From an uncultured Rhodospirillales bacterium (GTDB taxonomy: Bacteria > Pseudomonadota > Alphaproteobacteria > Acetobacterales > Acetobacteraceae): 33,499 nt of DNA. Location of the stretch: NCBI GenBank assembly GCA_903823665.1, contig CAIJTR010000183.1:1-33499 (forward strand). The letters run 5' to 3'. Made by a program: the position numbers and the translations under genes. The notes under the pieces are model-generated. The model was not told the DNA's origin. It saw nothing but the letters and a program-made list of their open reading frames with translations, and ran no database searches. Positions 7,617 to 15,839 of the stretch are shown in pieces; within the stretch, counting starts at the first letter, position 1; the number at the start of each line of letters is the position of its first letter.

Positions 7617-8606
7617 ATGCGCGCAATTCTGGCTGCAATCGTGGCGTTGGCCCTGTCCGCCGCACCGGCACGCGCCGAAGTCAGCGAAATCCGCATCACC
7701 CGCCAGCCCGGCATCATCTACCTGCCGGTCGTGGTGATGGAGCGCGCCAAGCTGATCGAAAAGGCAGCAGCCACCCTCGGCCTGCCCAATGTCAGCGCCA
7801 AATACCTCGTGGTCGGCGGCGGCGGGGCGGCGATTGACGCCATGCTCTCCGGCAACATCGACATCGCCACCACCGGCGTCTCCAACCTGCTGCTGGTGTG
7901 GGACCGCACGCATGGCGGCATCAAGGGCTATGCCAGTTCATCCGCCACCCCGCTCTGGCTGCTCAGCAACAACCCCAACGTCCGCTCGCTGAAAGACCTC
8001 ACGTCCACCGATAAAATCGCCCTGCCGACGGTGAAAATCTCGTCCCAGGCCATCGTGCTGCAAATCGCCGCCCGCAAGCTTTATGGCGACGCCGACTACG
8101 CCCATTTCGACGCCATGACGACCACCCTCGCCCACCCCGATGCACAGGCGGCCCTAAGCTCCGGCGGCGCAGGGCTCACTGGCCATTTCTCCGGCCCGCC
8201 GTTCCAGCAGGCGGAGGCAAAACTGCCCGGCGTGCATCTCGTCACCACGTCCTCCGAGATCATGGGCGGTCCACTCAGCAATGCCGTGTATTTTGGCCCA
8301 AAATCATTCCACGATGCCAACCCAACTGTGGTAAAAGCCTTCATGCAGGCGGCGGGCGAGGCTGAACGCTTCATCGCAGAACATCCGCGCGAGGCGTGCC
8401 AGATGTATCTCGACGCCACCGGCGAGAAGACCACGGTTGATGATCTCGTTACAATCATTCAATCGGAGGGAATGTATTACGATCTAAACCCGGTCGGTAC
8501 TTACGCCACCGCACTTCATATGTTTGACATAAAACTGATGAAAACACGGCCCGCAAACTGGAAAGATTATTTTTTCGCCGAAGCTTACGGGCTGCCAGGC
8601 AATTGA
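7617..8606 (+). CDS. NitT/TauT-type ABC transporter substrate-binding protein
   Basis: The 329-residue product is a periplasmic binding protein of the NMT1/SsuA-like type. A signal peptide covers residues 1-20 (ARA cleavage before EVSEIRITRQ). The mature part has the family pattern of an early Gly-rich turn (VVGGGGAAIDAMLSGNIDIA) and a later NAVYFGPKSF segment. The ATG at 7617 is chosen because GGAGGAG (7604-7610) lies six bases upstream; the ATG at 7602 would overlap that site. The gene is transcribed away from its likely ATPase and permease partners, whereas such systems are usually one operon. The ligand is not predictable from sequence alone. Confidence 0.87.
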   Translation: MRAILAAIVALALSAAPARAEVSEIRITRQPGIIYLPVVVMERAKLIEKAAATLGLPNVSAKYLVVGGGGAAIDAMLSGNIDIATTGVSNLLLVWDRTHGGIKGYASSSATPLWLLSNNPNVRSLKDLTSTDKIALPTVKISSQAIVLQIAARKLYGDADYAHFDAMTTTLAHPDAQAALSSGGAGLTGHFSGPPFQQAEAKLPGVHLVTTSSEIMGGPLSNAVYFGPKSFHDANPTVVKAFMQAAGEAERFIAEHPREACQMYLDATGEKTTVDDLVTIIQSEGMYYDLNPVGTYATALHMFDIKLMKTRPANWKDYFFAEAYGLPGN

Positions 8607-8696
8607 TCGCACGCGACTGAAACGTTGAGCGGCCACCCTCGTCATGGTGGGATGCGCTTCTTCGGACGGCCGCGTGGAACAGAAGGGAGAGCGAAT

Positions 8697-9098
8697 ATGA
8701 CCGATGATGTGGAAAAACTGAGCGATGCAGAATGGCAGGCTCGTCTGGATGCCGAAGCCTTCCGCGTGCTGCGCAAGCACGGCACCGAGCGCGCCGGCAC
8801 CTCACCACTGAACCACGAAAAGCGCTCCGGCACCTTCATGTGCGCCGGCTGCGGCCAGGAGCTGTTCGATTCAGACACCAAATACGAAAGCGGCTCCGGC
8901 TGGCCAAGCTTCTGGGCCCCGCTCGAAGGCGCTGTCGGCACCACCACCGATCGCAGCTTCCTGATGACCCGCACCGAAGTGCATTGCGCCAAATGCCACG
9001 GCCATCTCGGCCACGTGTTCCCCGATGGCCCACAGCCAACCGGTGAGCGCTACTGCATGAACGGCGCTGCCATGAAGTTCAAACCGGAATCCGAATGA
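8697..9098 (+). CDS. msrB: Peptide-methionine (R)-S-oxide reductase MsrB
   Basis: MsrB reduces methionine-R-sulfoxide in oxidised proteins using thioredoxin. The 133-residue product has the full family layout. Zinc is held by two CxxC pairs (Cys49/Cys52 in MCAGCGQ, Cys97/Cys100 in HCAKCHGH). The GSGWPSFW segment is at 66-73. The catalytic Cys is Cys120 in RYCMNGAAMKF. No obvious export signal is seen, so it should act in the cytoplasm. The ATG at 8697 has AAGGGAG (8683-8689) seven bases upstream. Its stop overlaps the start of the next gene (ATGA), suggesting translational coupling with a LysE-type exporter. Confidence 0.96.
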   Translation: MTDDVEKLSDAEWQARLDAEAFRVLRKHGTERAGTSPLNHEKRSGTFMCAGCGQELFDSDTKYESGSGWPSFWAPLEGAVGTTTDRSFLMTRTEVHCAKCHGHLGHVFPDGPQPTGERYCMNGAAMKFKPESE

Positions 9099-9739
9099 AC
9101 CTTCCCTCCCAGGCGGCGCTGATCGGTTCGTCAATCGCAGGCTTCACCTACTCGATCACGCCAGGGCCGGGCTTCCTGGCCCTGCTCGGCATCGGGGCCG
9201 CCCAGGGGCGCAAGGCCGGAACGTTCTTCGTGGCCGGCATGTTCGCCGGTGATCTGGTGTGGTCCAGCCTCGCACTCTCGGCGATCATCGGCGCACAGCA
9301 GATCGGAGCATGGGTGTTCGACCTGCTCGGCCTCGTCTGCGGTGCCTATATCGGCTGGCTCGGCATTCGCGCGTTGCTCGTAAAGCGCCGCTCGGTGGAC
9401 GAACCCATGCTCATCGTCCGCCGCCCGCTGCTGCGCGGCATTGCCTTCGGGCTGACCAATCCAAAAGGCTACCCCGTCGCCATCGCCACCTTCACGGCGT
9501 TGCTGGCAGGTGAGGCGAACACGCTCGGCTGGCACTCACTGCCGCCGCTGCTCGCCGCCGCCGTACTGGGCTTCTTCACCGCAGACGTGATCATGGTGGC
9601 CCTTGCCGGAGCCAGCGCCGTCCGAAGCTTTTACCGACGCTATGAAATCTGGATCGTCCGCCTCTCCGGAGCCATGTTCGTGGGCTTCGGAGTGGCGACG
9701 CTCCATGGTGCGATCAGCGATCTCACCCGCAGCAAGTAG
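9095..9739 (+). CDS. LysE/RhtB family amino-acid or metabolite exporter
   Basis: The 214-residue product is a small inner-membrane exporter with about six membrane segments. The family signature near the N-terminus is clear (SITPGPGFLALLGIGAAQGRKAG, starting around residue 20), as is the LTNPKGYPVA segment in the middle. Members export lysine, homoserine, threonine, leucine, cysteine pathway products and others; nothing in the sequence fixes the substrate here. The ATG overlaps the msrB stop by four bases, so expression probably follows msrB. It ends three bases before a convergent aldo/keto reductase gene, without a visible terminator. Confidence 0.9.
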   Translation: MNLPSQAALIGSSIAGFTYSITPGPGFLALLGIGAAQGRKAGTFFVAGMFAGDLVWSSLALSAIIGAQQIGAWVFDLLGLVCGAYIGWLGIRALLVKRRSVDEPMLIVRRPLLRGIAFGLTNPKGYPVAIATFTALLAGEANTLGWHSLPPLLAAAVLGFFTADVIMVALAGASAVRSFYRRYEIWIVRLSGAMFVGFGVATLHGAISDLTRSK

Positions 9740-9742
9740 CGA

Positions 9743-10561
9743 CTAAGCCGCCACGTCCCAAACCGGCGCGAACCCAGGATTGACGAACCGCTGATCCTTC
9801 GGCAGCGCCGCAATCACCGCCCGGTCCGCATCGTCCAGCACCAGCTTTTGCGCATCCAGATTGGCCTGCTGGCTCTCGGCACGCCCAGCCTTCGGAATAG
9901 CCGCCACACCGTCCTGATCGAGCAGCCATTTCAGCGCCACCTGCGCCGTGCTCACACCATGCTTTTCGGCCACGGCGGCAAGCGACGGATAATCCGCCAA
10001 ACGCCCCTGCGCCAGCGGGCAATACGCCGTCACAACCACGCCCTTCGAGCGTGCATATGTCACCAGCTTCCGCTGATCGATCAGCACGTGATACTCAAAC
10101 TGGTTCACCGCAATCGGCGCGCCGAAATCCAGCGCCTGCTTCAGCAGCGCCACCGGGAAGTTGGAAACGCCAATATTGCGCGCCAGCCCCTGCTCCTTGA
10201 ACGCCATGAGCTGCGTGAGCGCGGCAGGCAGGTCCATCGTGGGCGACGGCCAATGGATCAAATACAAATCCACATAGCTCTGCCGAAGCTGCGAAAGACT
10301 ATTCTCCATCGCCCGCTTCATCGCGTCCGGGGCAAGGTTCTCCCACCACACCTTCGTGGTCAGATGAATATCGGCACGCGGAACGGAGGTATTGGCCAAA
10401 GCCTCCCCCACCGCATCCTCGTTGCCATACATCTGCGCCGTGTCGATGTGACGGTAGCCGCGAGACAGCGCGCCCTCCACCGCCGCCACACACTCAGCCC
10501 CCTTCATCCGCCAGGTGCCAAGCCCAAGTTTGGGCATCTTCAGTCCGTGTTCGGTGATCAT
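9743..10561 (-). CDS. Aldo/keto reductase (2,5-diketo-D-gluconate reductase-like)
   Basis: The 272-residue NADPH-dependent oxidoreductase reduces aldehydes or ketones to alcohols. The catalytic tetrad is visible: Asp40 and Tyr45 (GYRHIDTAQMYGNE), Lys70 (TTKVWW) and His103 (LIHWPSP). The C-terminal cofactor segment IPKAGRAES is also present. Length and motifs match the short bacterial AKR5-like branch. The ATG at 10561 (MITEHGLKMP) is chosen because the upstream WD40 gene ends at 10575; the frame remains open further but overlaps that gene. It is the third gene of a minus-strand run after cobW and the WD40 gene, with 13 bases between it and the WD40 gene. The substrate is unknown. Confidence 0.93.
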   Translation of the reverse strand: MITEHGLKMPKLGLGTWRMKGAECVAAVEGALSRGYRHIDTAQMYGNEDAVGEALANTSVPRADIHLTTKVWWENLAPDAMKRAMENSLSQLRQSYVDLYLIHWPSPTMDLPAALTQLMAFKEQGLARNIGVSNFPVALLKQALDFGAPIAVNQFEYHVLIDQRKLVTYARSKGVVVTAYCPLAQGRLADYPSLAAVAEKHGVSTAQVALKWLLDQDGVAAIPKAGRAESQQANLDAQKLVLDDADRAVIAALPKDQRFVNPGFAPVWDVAA

Positions 10562-10574
10562 CTCGGGAAGCCTC

Positions 10575-11618
10575 TCAGCGTTTGGTGAAATCAACGACGG
10601 CAGCAAAGCCCGTCTCGGTGCCGAACGCCAGATGCGTGCCGTCCGCACTCCACGCGATAGCCGAAACCGGGCCACGACCCGTGCCAGCCACCGGCAGAAT
10701 GCGCGCCTGATTGATATCGGCCATCACCACCAGCCCGTCCGAGAACCCCGCCGCCACCGCGTCATGCTGCGGATGACACGCCAGCGCCGTGCAGATCACA
10801 TTGTCGCCGCCCGCCAGCTCCGTCGGAGCCTTGCCCATCGGCCCGCCGCCATGGAACGGCCACAGCACGATCGACTCAGCACCGGAGGACGCCAGCCATT
10901 TGCTGTTCTTGGTGAATGACAGCGACGTGGTTTTGGTCGGATACCCGCTCATCCGCATGTGCTGCCCATCCGCCAGTCGCCAACCATGCAGCGAATTTTC
11001 CTGCATCGACGTCACCACGTTCTCACCATCGGGGCTGAACACCACACCGAGATGGCTGCCCTTCCATTCCAGGCGGCGCGGATTGTCGGTCTTCGATGCC
11101 ACGAACCAAAGGCTCGCGCCGTTATAATGGCTGGCAGCCACCCGCTTGCCCTTGGCATCAAACGCAATGCCGGTGACGCTCGATGGATGCTCCAGCACCT
11201 TCAACGTCTGCCCGGCCCCATCCAGCAGATGCAGATGCTTGCCGACCGAGGCCGCGATCAGCCGAGACTTGCCATCGGCAAAGCTCTCCACCTTCTCCAC
11301 CCATTTGGAGCCAAACTTGGCGATGCGCGACGCCGTGCCGTCCGCCGCAATCCGCATCAGAGCGCCATCATCGCCGCCCGACACAAACCCGGTTTGTGCG
11401 GTATTCGGGGCCAGCGCCAGCAACGCGCCATCATGCGCCTCCGCGGTCAGCCACGTGTTCGGATTGAGGCGCGAGACAAGCCGCACCGTGCCGTCCCCCA
11501 GCCCAAACGCCGCCTGCCCGCCCTCGCGGTCGAAACACGCCGACACCACAAACGCATCGAACTGGCTCTGCGTCCCGCGCGTTTGCAGAATGTGATCGGC
11601 AGAAACCGTCTCGCCCAT
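10575..11618 (-). CDS. WD40 repeat protein linked to CobW-type GTPase
   Basis: The 347-residue product looks like a seven-bladed beta-propeller of WD40-like repeats. Recurring units include ITGIAFDAKGKRVAASHYNG, LGVVFSPDGENVVTS and VSAIAWSADGTHLAFG; the WD pairs themselves are degenerate. There is no signal peptide, so a cytoplasmic scaffold or binding role is likely. The ATG at 11618 is one base after the TGA of the cobW-type gene upstream (TGAGATG), so the two are almost certainly co-transcribed and translationally linked. I recall this WD40-CobW pairing from other alphaproteobacteria, where it has been tied to zinc metabolism. The biochemical role is not established. Confidence 0.8.
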   Translation of the reverse strand: MGETVSADHILQTRGTQSQFDAFVVSACFDREGGQAAFGLGDGTVRLVSRLNPNTWLTAEAHDGALLALAPNTAQTGFVSGGDDGALMRIAADGTASRIAKFGSKWVEKVESFADGKSRLIAASVGKHLHLLDGAGQTLKVLEHPSSVTGIAFDAKGKRVAASHYNGASLWFVASKTDNPRRLEWKGSHLGVVFSPDGENVVTSMQENSLHGWRLADGQHMRMSGYPTKTTSLSFTKNSKWLASSGAESIVLWPFHGGGPMGKAPTELAGGDNVICTALACHPQHDAVAAGFSDGLVVMADINQARILPVAGTGRGPVSAIAWSADGTHLAFGTETGFAAVVDFTKR

Positions 11619-11619
11619 C

Positions 11620-12633
11620 TCAATCCACCGTCGTTTCGGGGATTTGGCACGATTCAAAACCACGACGCAGCTGCGGGCGGTTCAGATTGCGGCCAATGAA
11701 CACGATGCGGCTGATCCGCTCCTCGCCTTTCCCCTCCGCGTTCTTCCACGGCCCAATGAAATCACCATCCGCGATCATATGCACCGCCTGGAACGCAAAC
11801 CGGCGATCATCGCCCACATACGAAAGAATGCCCTTCGTGCGCAGCAGATCCTGACCCTTCTGCGCCAGCAGATCGCCGATCCAGGCGTTGAACTTCTCCG
11901 GATCAATCGGCCGCTTTGCCTCAAAGCTCATGGAGGCGATCTCGTCATTGTGAGTGTGCTCGTCAGTCTCCAGAAAATCCGGCATGTGATCCAGCACCCG
12001 CGCCAGATCGAACGCGCCTTGATCGAGCAACTCGGCAATATCCACCTTCGACTTCTCAGCGCGAATAATCCGCGCAGAACGGTTGATGGCGCGGATCTGC
12101 GCCTCCACCGCATCGGCCTCGGCGGGTGTGACCAAATCCATCTTGTTCAGCACGATCACATCGGCAAACGCGATCTGCTCGGCGGCTTCCTCACTGTCGA
12201 GCAGCCGCTCCGGCAGGTGCTTGGCGTCCACCACCGTCACAATCGCATCCAGTCGGGTGCGCGCCTTCACGCCCTCATCGACAAAAAACGTCTGCGCCAC
12301 CGGGGCCGGATTGGCGAGGCCGGTCGTCTCAATGATAATTCCGTCGAAACGACCCTTGCGCTTCATCAGCGCGGTGACGATCCGAATGAGATCGCCCCGC
12401 ACCGTGCAGCAGATGCAGCCGTTGTTCATCTCAAACACTTCCTCGTCGGTATCCACGACAAGGTCATTGTCCACACCAAGCTCACCGAACTCGTTGATCA
12501 CCACAGCATATTTGCGGCCATGCTGCTCCGACAAAATGCGGTTCAGCAGCGTGGTTTTCCCCGCCCCCAAATAGCCGGTCAGCACGGTAACGGGGACGAG
12601 ATCGGTCGCAGCAGCAGCGAGGGTTTCGGACAT
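11620..12633 (-). CDS. CobW/COG0523 family metal-chaperone GTPase
   Basis: The 337-residue product is a G3E-family GTPase that probably delivers a metal, most often zinc, to client proteins. It shows Walker A GYLGAGKT (20-27), the metal-binding CxCC motif as NGCICC (Cys73, Cys75, Cys76), the guanine-recognition NKMD (163-166), and a CobW C-terminal domain ending in FIGRNLNRPQLRRGFESC. A short acidic/His stretch (DEHTHND, about 224-230) could bind metal. No cobalamin genes are nearby, so a zinc-type role is likelier than cobalt insertion. The ATG at 12633 has GGAG seven bases upstream; the longer frame upstream overlaps the glycosyltransferase gene. It leads an operon with the WD40 gene and probably the aldo/keto reductase gene. 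Confidence 0.92.
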   Translation of the reverse strand: MSETLAAAATDLVPVTVLTGYLGAGKTTLLNRILSEQHGRKYAVVINEFGELGVDNDLVVDTDEEVFEMNNGCICCTVRGDLIRIVTALMKRKGRFDGIIIETTGLANPAPVAQTFFVDEGVKARTRLDAIVTVVDAKHLPERLLDSEEAAEQIAFADVIVLNKMDLVTPAEADAVEAQIRAINRSARIIRAEKSKVDIAELLDQGAFDLARVLDHMPDFLETDEHTHNDEIASMSFEAKRPIDPEKFNAWIGDLLAQKGQDLLRTKGILSYVGDDRRFAFQAVHMIADGDFIGPWKNAEGKGEERISRIVFIGRNLNRPQLRRGFESCQIPETTVD

Positions 12634-12664
12634 GGAAAAGCTCCGGAGGCGTCGGTTTGACGAC

Positions 12665-13759
12665 CTATATAGGGTGCGACCCGGCCCGGGGCCAATCCGT
12701 GACCACCTCGAAACGCAACGCAGCCAAACGCGAACGCGCCGCCGCCACCGAAAACGAGGCGGCACGTGCGAGCCCAGCCTCCGACAGCACCGCACGAGCA
12801 GCGGGATTTTGCGCCAATTGCACGATCTTTGACGCCAAATCCTGCGGATCATCCGGGTTGATCGGCCAAGCCGCGTCACCCATCACCTCCACCAAGCCCC
12901 CACGCGGCGAACACAGCACAGCCGCCCCGCAGGCCATGGCCTCCAACGCCGCCAACCCAAACGGCTCCGGCCAACGGCTTGGCACAACCACAATCGCCGC
13001 CCCCGCCATCGCCGCCAGAACCTCCCGATGCGGCTTCCATCCCGCCATCATAACACCCGCCTTGGCCGCCTCCGGACGCAACGCGCGCAGAAACGGCGTC
13101 TCCGGGCTGTTCGCGCCGAACCGGTCCGCCCCGATCATCTCCGCCCGCCAGCCGGGCAGTTGCGGCAAGGCCAGCGCACACGCGGCGACAAAACCATCCG
13201 CGCCCTTATCGGCCACCACGCGCCCAGCGAATAAAATCGTCTGCTCCGGCAAGGGCTTCGGCATCGCCGCGAGATCGACGAAATTCGGAAACACCGCCAC
13301 ATCAGGCGCACCGGCCACGCCCTCGACCAACAGCGTCCGCAGATACTCCGACACCGTGGCCACACGCGCCAACCGCCGCAGCAGCACGCCACGCTCGACA
13401 GGCGTTTTCGCCCCGCGCATCCCCTGTGGATCGTTGTGCAAGAACAGCATCACCGGCGTCCCCGGCATCCGCGCCGCCAGATAAAGGGCGATATCCGGCC
13501 GGTTATGAACCTCGATGGTCGAAGGCTTGGCCCGCCGCAACGCCGCCAGCAGCCCAGCGGCGTATCGCATGGCCATATTCGCCAGCCGCCACGCCGGAGC
13601 CACCGCCTGAAACCGCCCATCGGCAAAAGGTGCGGCGGTCGGCATCCCGTAGACAACGGCGTCGTCACCCTGCGCCAATTGCCGCACCAGCAATGCCACT
13701 GCCCCTGCGCCACCCTCGCTGAACATCTCGCGCGGTGGCAGGATAATGGCTGCGGTCAC
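12665..13759 (-). CDS. Glycosyltransferase family 4 (GT-B fold)
   Basis: The 364-residue product transfers a sugar from a nucleotide-sugar donor. It has two Rossmann-like halves. The C-terminal half begins near TILFAGRVVADKG and contains the GT4 EX7E motif as EPFGLAALE (Glu265, Glu273), preceded by VVVPSRWP. The N-terminal part has the early Gly-rich loop (SEGGAGAVALLVRQLA). There is no signal peptide or membrane segment. The start is GTG at 13759, overlapping the stop of the GST gene (GTGA). No cell-wall or polysaccharide cluster is nearby, so the acceptor cannot be guessed. Confidence 0.9.
   Translation of the reverse strand: MTAAIILPPREMFSEGGAGAVALLVRQLAQGDDAVVYGMPTAAPFADGRFQAVAPAWRLANMAMRYAAGLLAALRRAKPSTIEVHNRPDIALYLAARMPGTPVMLFLHNDPQGMRGAKTPVERGVLLRRLARVATVSEYLRTLLVEGVAGAPDVAVFPNFVDLAAMPKPLPEQTILFAGRVVADKGADGFVAACALALPQLPGWRAEMIGADRFGANSPETPFLRALRPEAAKAGVMMAGWKPHREVLAAMAGAAIVVVPSRWPEPFGLAALEAMACGAAVLCSPRGGLVEVMGDAAWPINPDDPQDLASKIVQLAQNPAARAVLSEAGLARAASFSVAAARSRLAALRFEVVTDWPRAGSHPI
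12666..12695 (-). promoter_or_regulatory. Candidate promoter of the cobW operon
   Basis: On the minus strand TTGGCC (12690-12695) and TATATA (12666-12671) are 18 bases apart, 32 bases before the cobW-type ATG, and lie mostly inside the 3' end of the glycosyltransferase gene. The -10 sits in a CCTATATAGG palindrome (12664-12673). I see no clear Zur box. Confidence 0.3.
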
Positions 13760-14424
13760 ACCGCCTCCGGAGCCGCCTCCATTTTCGCAATATGCCAGGC
13801 CTGCGGCTCAGCCCGCGCCTCGTTCAGCCATTGGCGCATCAGATGATGATCGAGCATCGTCGCCACATATTCCTGCGCCACCGTCGAAAGCTTCGGCTGA
13901 TACGTCATGAAGCGGAACACCACCGGCGCATACATCGTATCGGCCAGCGTGATCTCCGACCCAAACAAATAAGGCCCACCCTTGCCGAACTGCGCCCGCG
14001 TGCCAGACCACACCGCATCAATCCGCGCGATATCGGCAAGCGACCCCACCGTCTGCCCGGCCCCCTTCGCCTCGCGAAACAGGCTCATCGGCATGTTCAT
14101 CCGCAAATCCCGGAAGCCGCTATGCATCTCGGCGGCAACAGCCCGCGCCTGGGCACGAGCAGCGCGGTCCTGTGGCAGCAGCGACGGCATGATTTCGGCG
14201 CAGTATTCGCCAATCGCCATGCTGTCCCAGATCTTCACGCCGTTATGCACCAGATAGGGCACGAAACCGGAGGGGCTCGTGGCCTTCACCGCAGGCGTCG
14301 ATCCACCGGCCAGCGGAATAACCGTCTCCGACACTTGCAATCCCGCCAGCATCACCGGCATCCAGCCGCGCAACGACCACGAGGAATAGCGCTTGGTGCC
14401 AATATAAAGCGTGCCGTCGGACAT
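13756..14424 (-). CDS. Glutathione S-transferase family protein
   Basis: The 222-residue product belongs to the bacterial GST group opening with IGTKRYSSWSLRGWMP, in which a Ser near residue 14-17 would activate glutathione. The thioredoxin-like N-terminal domain includes SGFVPYLVHNGVKIWDSMAIGEYC (about 55-78), which holds the usual Pro and the D-S/E-S glutathione contact. The helical C-terminal domain has the GSEITLADTMYAPVV motif. The substrate is unknown. The ATG at 14424 is preferred over a TTG at 14433 because GGGAG lies nine bases upstream. The gene is divergent from the aminotransferase operon (77-base gap) and overlaps the glycosyltransferase gene downstream by four bases. Confidence 0.9.
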   Translation of the reverse strand: MSDGTLYIGTKRYSSWSLRGWMPVMLAGLQVSETVIPLAGGSTPAVKATSPSGFVPYLVHNGVKIWDSMAIGEYCAEIMPSLLPQDRAARAQARAVAAEMHSGFRDLRMNMPMSLFREAKGAGQTVGSLADIARIDAVWSGTRAQFGKGGPYLFGSEITLADTMYAPVVFRFMTYQPKLSTVAQEYVATMLDHHLMRQWLNEARAEPQAWHIAKMEAAPEAV

Positions 14425-14501
14425 CTCGAGCAACTCCCATCTTGCCGTGCGCCGAAGTTAGCGCGAGGCTGATGTTATATCGTGCAAGCAGGACAACCCA
14501 A

Positions 14502-15839
14502 ATGAACGACCTCTCCGACCACGCCGCCGCGCGCCCGAACAATCTTGACGCGTTCTGGATGCCCTACACCGCCAACCGCTCCTTCAAGAGCACGCCGCGC
14601 CTGCTCGCCCGCGCGGAGGGCATGTATTACTACACCCAGGACAATCACGAGATCGTCGATGGCACCGCAGGCCTGTGGTGCTGCAACGCCGGGCATGGCC
14701 GCCGTGAGATCGTCGAGGCCATCCAAAAGCAGGCCGCGATCATGGATTTCGCCCCCACCTTCCAGATGGGCCACCCCATCGCATTCCAGGCCGCCGCCAA
14801 AGTGGCCGCGATGACACCGGCTGGGCTCGATAAGGTGTTCTTCACCAACTCCGGCTCCGAAGCGGCCGACACCGCGCTGAAGATCGCCCTCGCCTACCAC
14901 CGCGCCCGTGGCGAGTCGCAGCGCGTGCGTTTGATCGGGCGGGAGCGCGGCTATCACGGCGTGGGCTTCGGCGGCATGTCCGTCGGCGGCATCGGCACCA
15001 ACCGCAAGCAATTCGGAGCCATGCTGCCTTACGTCGATCACCTGCCGCACACCCACAGCCTGGAGCGCGCCTTCACCCGCGGCCAACCGGCGCAGGGCGT
15101 GGAACTGGCCGACAAGCTGCTTGACCTCATCATGCTGCACGGTGGCGAGACCATCGCCGCCGTGATGGTGGAGCCGGTTTCCGGTTCAACCGGCGTGCTC
15201 GTTCCCCCCGTCGGCTACCTGCAGCGCCTGCGCGATATCTGCGACGCCCACGGCATTCTGCTGATCTATGACGAAGTGATCACCGGCTTCGGCCGCCTCG
15301 GCACCAATTTCGGCGCCGAGCGGCTTGGCGTGACGCCTGATCTGATGACGATGGCCAAGGGCATCACCAACGCCGCCGTGCCAATGGGTGCCGTCGCCTG
15401 CCACGAGAAAATCTATGACGCCATCGTCAACGGTGCCCCGGCCGGGATCGAGCTGTTCCACGGCTACACCTATTCCGGCCACCCACTCGCCGCCGCCGCC
15501 TGCATCGCCACCCTCGATCTCTATGACCGCGAGGAACTCCCAGCCCGCGCCATGTCGATGGAGCCGGTGTTCGAGGATGCCGCCCACGCCATGAAGGGCC
15601 TGCCCAACGTCATCGACGTGCGCAACATCGGCCTCGTCGCTGGCATCGAGCTGCAACCCCGCCCCGGCAAACCGACCGACCGCGCCGTGCGGGTGTTCCA
15701 GCGCTGCTTCGACAACGGCGTGCTGACGCGCACCACCGGCGACATCATCGCCCTCTCCCCGCCGCTGATTGTGGAGAACAAGCACATCGACCGCATCTTC
15801 AGCGTGCTGTCCGACGCGATCAGGGCCGAAGCCGCCTGA
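14502..15839 (+). CDS. Class III aminotransferase (omega-amino acid:pyruvate transaminase-like)
   Basis: The 445-residue PLP enzyme most resembles beta-alanine/omega-amino acid:pyruvate aminotransferases, which move the amino group from an omega-amino acid or amine to pyruvate. It begins with the subgroup pattern LDAFWMPYTANRSFK, then has the phosphate-binding NSGSE (116-120), YHG (151-153) stacking region, Asp257 (IYDEV) for the ring nitrogen, and the Schiff-base Lys286 (MAKGITNAAVPMGAV). The ATG at 14502 has AGGA eight bases upstream; an in-frame start at 14442 would run into the divergent promoter region. The TGA overlaps the next ATG, so this is the first of three coupled genes. The exact amine donor is unknown. 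Confidence 0.93.
   Translation: MNDLSDHAAARPNNLDAFWMPYTANRSFKSTPRLLARAEGMYYYTQDNHEIVDGTAGLWCCNAGHGRREIVEAIQKQAAIMDFAPTFQMGHPIAFQAAAKVAAMTPAGLDKVFFTNSGSEAADTALKIALAYHRARGESQRVRLIGRERGYHGVGFGGMSVGGIGTNRKQFGAMLPYVDHLPHTHSLERAFTRGQPAQGVELADKLLDLIMLHGGETIAAVMVEPVSGSTGVLVPPVGYLQRLRDICDAHGILLIYDEVITGFGRLGTNFGAERLGVTPDLMTMAKGITNAAVPMGAVACHEKIYDAIVNGAPAGIELFHGYTYSGHPLAAAACIATLDLYDREELPARAMSMEPVFEDAAHAMKGLPNVIDVRNIGLVAGIELQPRPGKPTDRAVRVFQRCFDNGVLTRTTGDIIALSPPLIVENKHIDRIFSVLSDAIRAEAA

Noticed and set aside
11620-12633. Cobalamin biosynthesis role for the CobW-type protein
   Set aside because: No cob genes are nearby, and the WD40 neighbour fits the zinc-type COG0523 subgroup better.
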